Below the pieces are notes generated by a model, which worked only from the letters and a program-made list of their open reading frames with translations, made no database searches and had not been told where the DNA came from. Positions 5,578 to 8,143 of a DNA stretch of 8,143 nt are shown here, piece by piece; position 1 is the stretch's first letter, and the number at the start of each line of letters is the position of its first letter. Made by a program: the position numbers and the translations under genes. Origin of the DNA: DASRHK01 sp035650495 (lineage in GTDB: Bacteria; Pseudomonadota; Gammaproteobacteria; Nevskiales; Nevskiaceae); the NCBI GenBank assembly GCA_035650495.1, contig DASRHK010000144.1, positions 1 through 8,143 of the forward strand, in the 5' to 3' direction.

Positions 5578-6360
5578 AGCGATCTTCTGCAAGTCATCGT
5601 GCTCGGCATCGTCGAAGGCATCACCGAGTTCCTGCCGATCTCGAGCACCGGCCATCTGCTGATCGCGGAACATTGGCTCGGCGAGCGCTCGGAGCTCTTC
5701 AACGTCGCCATCCAGGCCGGCGCGATCCTCGCCGTCGTCGCGATCTACTGGCGTCGCCTGCTCGATCTGGCGCTCGGCTTCGGCAAGCCCGAGAACCGCG
5801 ATTATCTGTTCAAGCTCGTCGGCGCGTTCGCGATCACTGCCGCGCTCGGCATCGTGGTGAAGAAGCTCGGCTGGAAATTGCCGGAGGAAGTGCATCCGAT
5901 CGCGATCGCGCTGATCGTCGGCGGCTTGGTGATGATCGGCGTCGAGGCGATGTTGCCGAAGGACTCCACGGAGACGAACGTGACCTGGACGGTGGCGATC
6001 GCGGTCGGCCTCGCGCAGATCGTCGCCGGCGTGTTCCCAGGCACGTCACGCTCGGCAGCGTCGATCTTCGCCGCGATGCTCGCGGGCACGCGCTCGCGCG
6101 CGGCGGCGACGGAGTTCTCCTTCCTCGTCGGCATCCCGACCATGTTCGCTGCAACCGGCTTCGAGCTGCTGAAGCAGCTGAAGTCGCCGGAAGGCATCCA
6201 CGGCGAGAACTGGACCGATCTCGCGATCGGCTTCGTCGTCTCCGCGATCGTCGCGTTCATCGCGGTGAAGTGGCTGCTGTCGTACATCCAGACCCATCGC
6301 TTCACGGCGTTCGCGGTCTATCGCATCGCGCTCGGCGCCGCGCTGTTCGTGCTCATCTAG
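5575..6360 (+). CDS. uppP: Undecaprenyl-diphosphate phosphatase
   Basis: UppP (BacA) is an integral inner-membrane enzyme that converts undecaprenyl diphosphate to undecaprenyl phosphate, recycling the lipid carrier for peptidoglycan and other envelope polymers; overexpression is known to give bacitracin resistance. The 261 residues are mostly hydrophobic with about eight membrane segments, near the usual family length of about 265-275. The first signature is EGITEFLPISSTGHL: E14, E18, S24 and H27 correspond by motif to E. coli E17, E21, S27 and H30. The second, PGTSRSA (155-161), supplies R159, equivalent to E. coli R174. The start is a GTG with AAGG 8 bases upstream. The TAG stop is followed after only two bases by the ATG of an exported GH31 hydrolase, so the two are probably co-transcribed and translationally coupled. 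The gene is intact with no missing key residue. Confidence 0.97.
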   Translation: MSDLLQVIVLGIVEGITEFLPISSTGHLLIAEHWLGERSELFNVAIQAGAILAVVAIYWRRLLDLALGFGKPENRDYLFKLVGAFAITAALGIVVKKLGWKLPEEVHPIAIALIVGGLVMIGVEAMLPKDSTETNVTWTVAIAVGLAQIVAGVFPGTSRSAASIFAAMLAGTRSRAAATEFSFLVGIPTMFAATGFELLKQLKSPEGIHGENWTDLAIGFVVSAIVAFIAVKWLLSYIQTHRFTAFAVYRIALGAALFVLI

Positions 6361-6362
6361 CG

Positions 6363-8143
6363 ATGCGACGCGCAGCGGCCGCCTGTTGCTTCGTGATTGG
6401 CGCGCTGTTGCAAGGCTGCGGCACTTCGAAGTCGGCCGCGGCTGACAGCGCAGTCGTGCGCGACGGCCACGCGCGCTTCACCGTGCTGACGCCCACGCTG
6501 ATCCGCCTCGAGTACGCCGACGACGATCGCTTCGAGGACGGCATCACGCAGACGGTCGTCAATCGCAGCTTCGCGACGCCAACGTTCACGACGTCGGTCG
6601 AGAACGGCGCGCGCGTGATCCGCACCGACCAGCTCACGCTGCGCTATCAGCAGGGCTCGGGCCCGTTCACCGCTGCGAATCTCTCGATCGTCACGAGCAT
6701 CGGCACGACCGCGTCGCCGGACTGGAGCCCCGACACCAATCCCGACAATCTCGGCGGCTGGCGGCGCTCGCTCGACAACGACGAGGACGCGCAGATCCTG
6801 CATGACGGCCTCTTGTCGAAGCAGGGCTGGTTTCTGCTCGACGATTCGCAAACCGTTCTGCTCACCGACACTGCTCCCGGTTTCGCGCAGCGCGCGTCGC
6901 GCACCGGCGCGTATCAGGACGGCTACTTCTTCGGCTACGGCCACGACTACGCGCAAGGCCTCGCCGATCTGCGCGCGCTCACCGGCCCGGCGCCGATGCT
7001 GCCGCGCAAGGCGTTCGGCGTCTGGTTCTCGCGCTACTGGTCGTACAGCGAAGCCGAGCTGCACGATCTCGTCGGGCAGTTCCGCGCGAACGCGGTCCCG
7101 CTCGACACGCTGTCGATCGACACCGACTGGAAGCTGATGCACAGCGCCGAAGGCTGCGTGATCTATGATCAAGTCACCGGCGCGCGCATCGGCGATCCGT
7201 GCTCGTGGAATGGCTGGAGCTTCGAGCCGAGCCTGTTCCCGGATCCGGTCGGATTCTTCGGCTGGGCGCATCAGTCGGGGCTCGCGATCACCGCGAACGT
7301 GCATCCCTCGATCGATCCAGCCGATCCTGCGTATCCCGCCGTGATCGCAGCCACCGGCGGCCTCGATCAGGATCAATCCGTGCCGCCGTGCTTCCTGCTG
7401 CAGGCCGATCCGAGCTTCGCCTGCTACATCTTCGACTGGGCCGACGCGAAGCAGCTCGACGCGTACTTCGCGCTGCACGCGCCGATCGAGCAGCAGGGTC
7501 TGGATTTCTGGTGGCTCGACTGGTGCTGCGACGGCTCGCACGCCGACGCGCCCGGCCTCACCGCCGACACCTGGATCAATGCGCAGTACGCAGCGCGCAA
7601 TGCCGCGCGCGGATTGCGCTGGCCGTCGTTCTCGCGCATCGGCGCTTCGCTGCAGGAAGGTCAGGACGGCATCGGCAACGCCGGCGCCGGCGCGTTCGCC
7701 GAGCATCGCTACACGATGCATTTCACCGGCGACACCTGTGCGACATGGCCGATGCTCGCGTTCGAAGTCGAGCTCACCACCGGCGAAGGCAACATCGGCC
7801 TGCCGTACATCACGCACGACATCGGCAGCTTCCTCGGTCCGCCGCAAGCGACCACGGGCTGCAACGGAACCGTCGGGCACACCGCGCATCTGCCCGACGA
7901 CCTCTACGTGCGCTGGCTGCAGTTCGGCACGTTCCAGCCGCTGATGCGCTTGCACTCGAACCACGGTGATCGATTGCCGTGGGAATACAGCGGAGCGGCG
8001 CAGCAAGCGGCGACGGATTTCCTGCGGCTGCGCGAGCGGCTCGTGCCTTACCTCTACACGCTGAGCCGCCAGAGCTACGACAGGGGACTGCCGATGACGC
8101 GCGCGCTGTTCCTGCAGTGGCCGGAGCTCGACGACGCGTATCA
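6363..8143 (+). CDS. GH31 glycoside hydrolase, predicted lipoprotein (3'-truncated)
   Basis: The frame opens at ATG 6363, two bases after uppP, and stays open to the window edge: 593 residues, C-terminus missing. The N-terminus has Arg-Arg, a short hydrophobic core and a lipobox LQGC with C19, predicting a lipoprotein; no Asp at +2, so outer-membrane sorting is plausible. Residues about 35-200 form the beta-rich N-terminal region of GH31 proteins. The TIM barrel begins near V220 (VWFSRYWSYSEAEL) and includes SIDTDW (251-256). The likely nucleophile is D386 in FWWLDW and the acid/base D457 in HFTGDT; HDIGS at 485-489 and YVRWLQFGTFQPLMRLH follow, both GH31 landmarks. Family members are retaining alpha-glycosidases (alpha-glucosidase, alpha-xylosidase and others); the substrate cannot be read from sequence. 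Eight cysteines (265, 280, 343, 354, 388, 389, 459, 500) cluster in the barrel, suggesting disulfides in an exported protein. No clear Shine-Dalgarno is visible, which fits coupling to uppP. Confidence 0.9.
   Translation, partial: MRRAAAACCFVIGALLQGCGTSKSAAADSAVVRDGHARFTVLTPTLIRLEYADDDRFEDGITQTVVNRSFATPTFTTSVENGARVIRTDQLTLRYQQGSGPFTAANLSIVTSIGTTASPDWSPDTNPDNLGGWRRSLDNDEDAQILHDGLLSKQGWFLLDDSQTVLLTDTAPGFAQRASRTGAYQDGYFFGYGHDYAQGLADLRALTGPAPMLPRKAFGVWFSRYWSYSEAELHDLVGQFRANAVPLDTLSIDTDWKLMHSAEGCVIYDQVTGARIGDPCSWNGWSFEPSLFPDPVGFFGWAHQSGLAITANVHPSIDPADPAYPAVIAATGGLDQDQSVPPCFLLQADPSFACYIFDWADAKQLDAYFALHAPIEQQGLDFWWLDWCCDGSHADAPGLTADTWINAQYAARNAARGLRWPSFSRIGASLQEGQDGIGNAGAGAFAEHRYTMHFTGDTCATWPMLAFEVELTTGEGNIGLPYITHDIGSFLGPPQATTGCNGTVGHTAHLPDDLYVRWLQFGTFQPLMRLHSNHGDRLPWEYSGAAQQAATDFLRLRERLVPYLYTLSRQSYDRGLPMTRALFLQWPELDDAY

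Noticed and set aside
5899..6012. Repeated GCGATCGC octamers (HIP1-like)
   Set aside because: They fall in coding sequence where GCG-ATC-GC arises from common Ala and Ile codons; their density looks explainable by codon use.
4925..6360. 478-residue frame containing uppP
   Set aside because: Residues before the GTG at 5575 are antisense to the pteridine reductase and Arg-rich; UppP starts at the GTG with AAGG upstream.
6357..8006. 549-residue open frame on the - strand
   Set aside because: It is antisense to the GH31 gene, is rich in Arg, Glu and Ala with no motifs, and arises because GC-rich third positions rarely give stop codons on that strand.

Overview
This is a GC-rich stretch (G or C dominates most third codon positions) from a proteobacterium. 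It is densely packed, with nine protein-coding genes, no gap between genes longer than about 65 bases, and no RNA gene, IS element or CRISPR array that I can see. The gene content fits a Gamma- or Betaproteobacterium: class I phosphoribulokinase, type II NADH dehydrogenase, a TGxxxRxG pteridine reductase and UppP. Two short inverted repeats resemble the dispersed REP-like elements common in Xanthomonadales-type genomes. That placement is an inference from style, not from a marker gene.

Layout. On the + strand, bases 1-1352 carry the 3' part of a phosphoribulokinase gene and, overlapping its stop codon, a phosphoglycolate phosphatase gene (Calvin cycle plus clearance of the Rubisco by-product 2-phosphoglycolate). 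On the - strand, bases 1335-3433 carry a translationally coupled pair, an EcsC-family protein followed by a type II NADH dehydrogenase; the latter converges on the phosphatase gene with an 18-base coding overlap. A 58-base divergent gap containing a perfect hairpin separates this pair from a + strand NRDE/TANGO2-family gene (3492-4274). That gene converges, across a composite inverted repeat, on a - strand pair read from 5556 to 4339: a FolM/PTR1-like pteridine reductase and then a small tandem-ACT protein. Only 18 bases separate the reductase start from the divergent uppP gene (5575-6360). uppP is followed after 2 bases by an exported GH31 glycoside hydrolase lipoprotein that runs off the right edge.

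How they work together. The first pair is metabolically coherent: PRK makes ribulose-1,5-bisphosphate for Rubisco, and the phosphatase salvages the oxygenation product. Rubisco itself is not in view. NDH-2 feeds electrons from NADH to quinone without pumping protons. UppP regenerates the lipid carrier on the outer face of the inner membrane, and the GH31 lipoprotein acts in the same periplasmic or envelope compartment, although no direct functional link can be proven.

I see no clear sign of a new defence or mobile system. The points most worth a second look are the uppP-GH31 coupling, the eight-cysteine cluster around the GH31 active site, the EcsC-NDH-2 coupling and the two REP-like repeats. 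Several very long antisense reading frames are by-products of high GC and were rejected.
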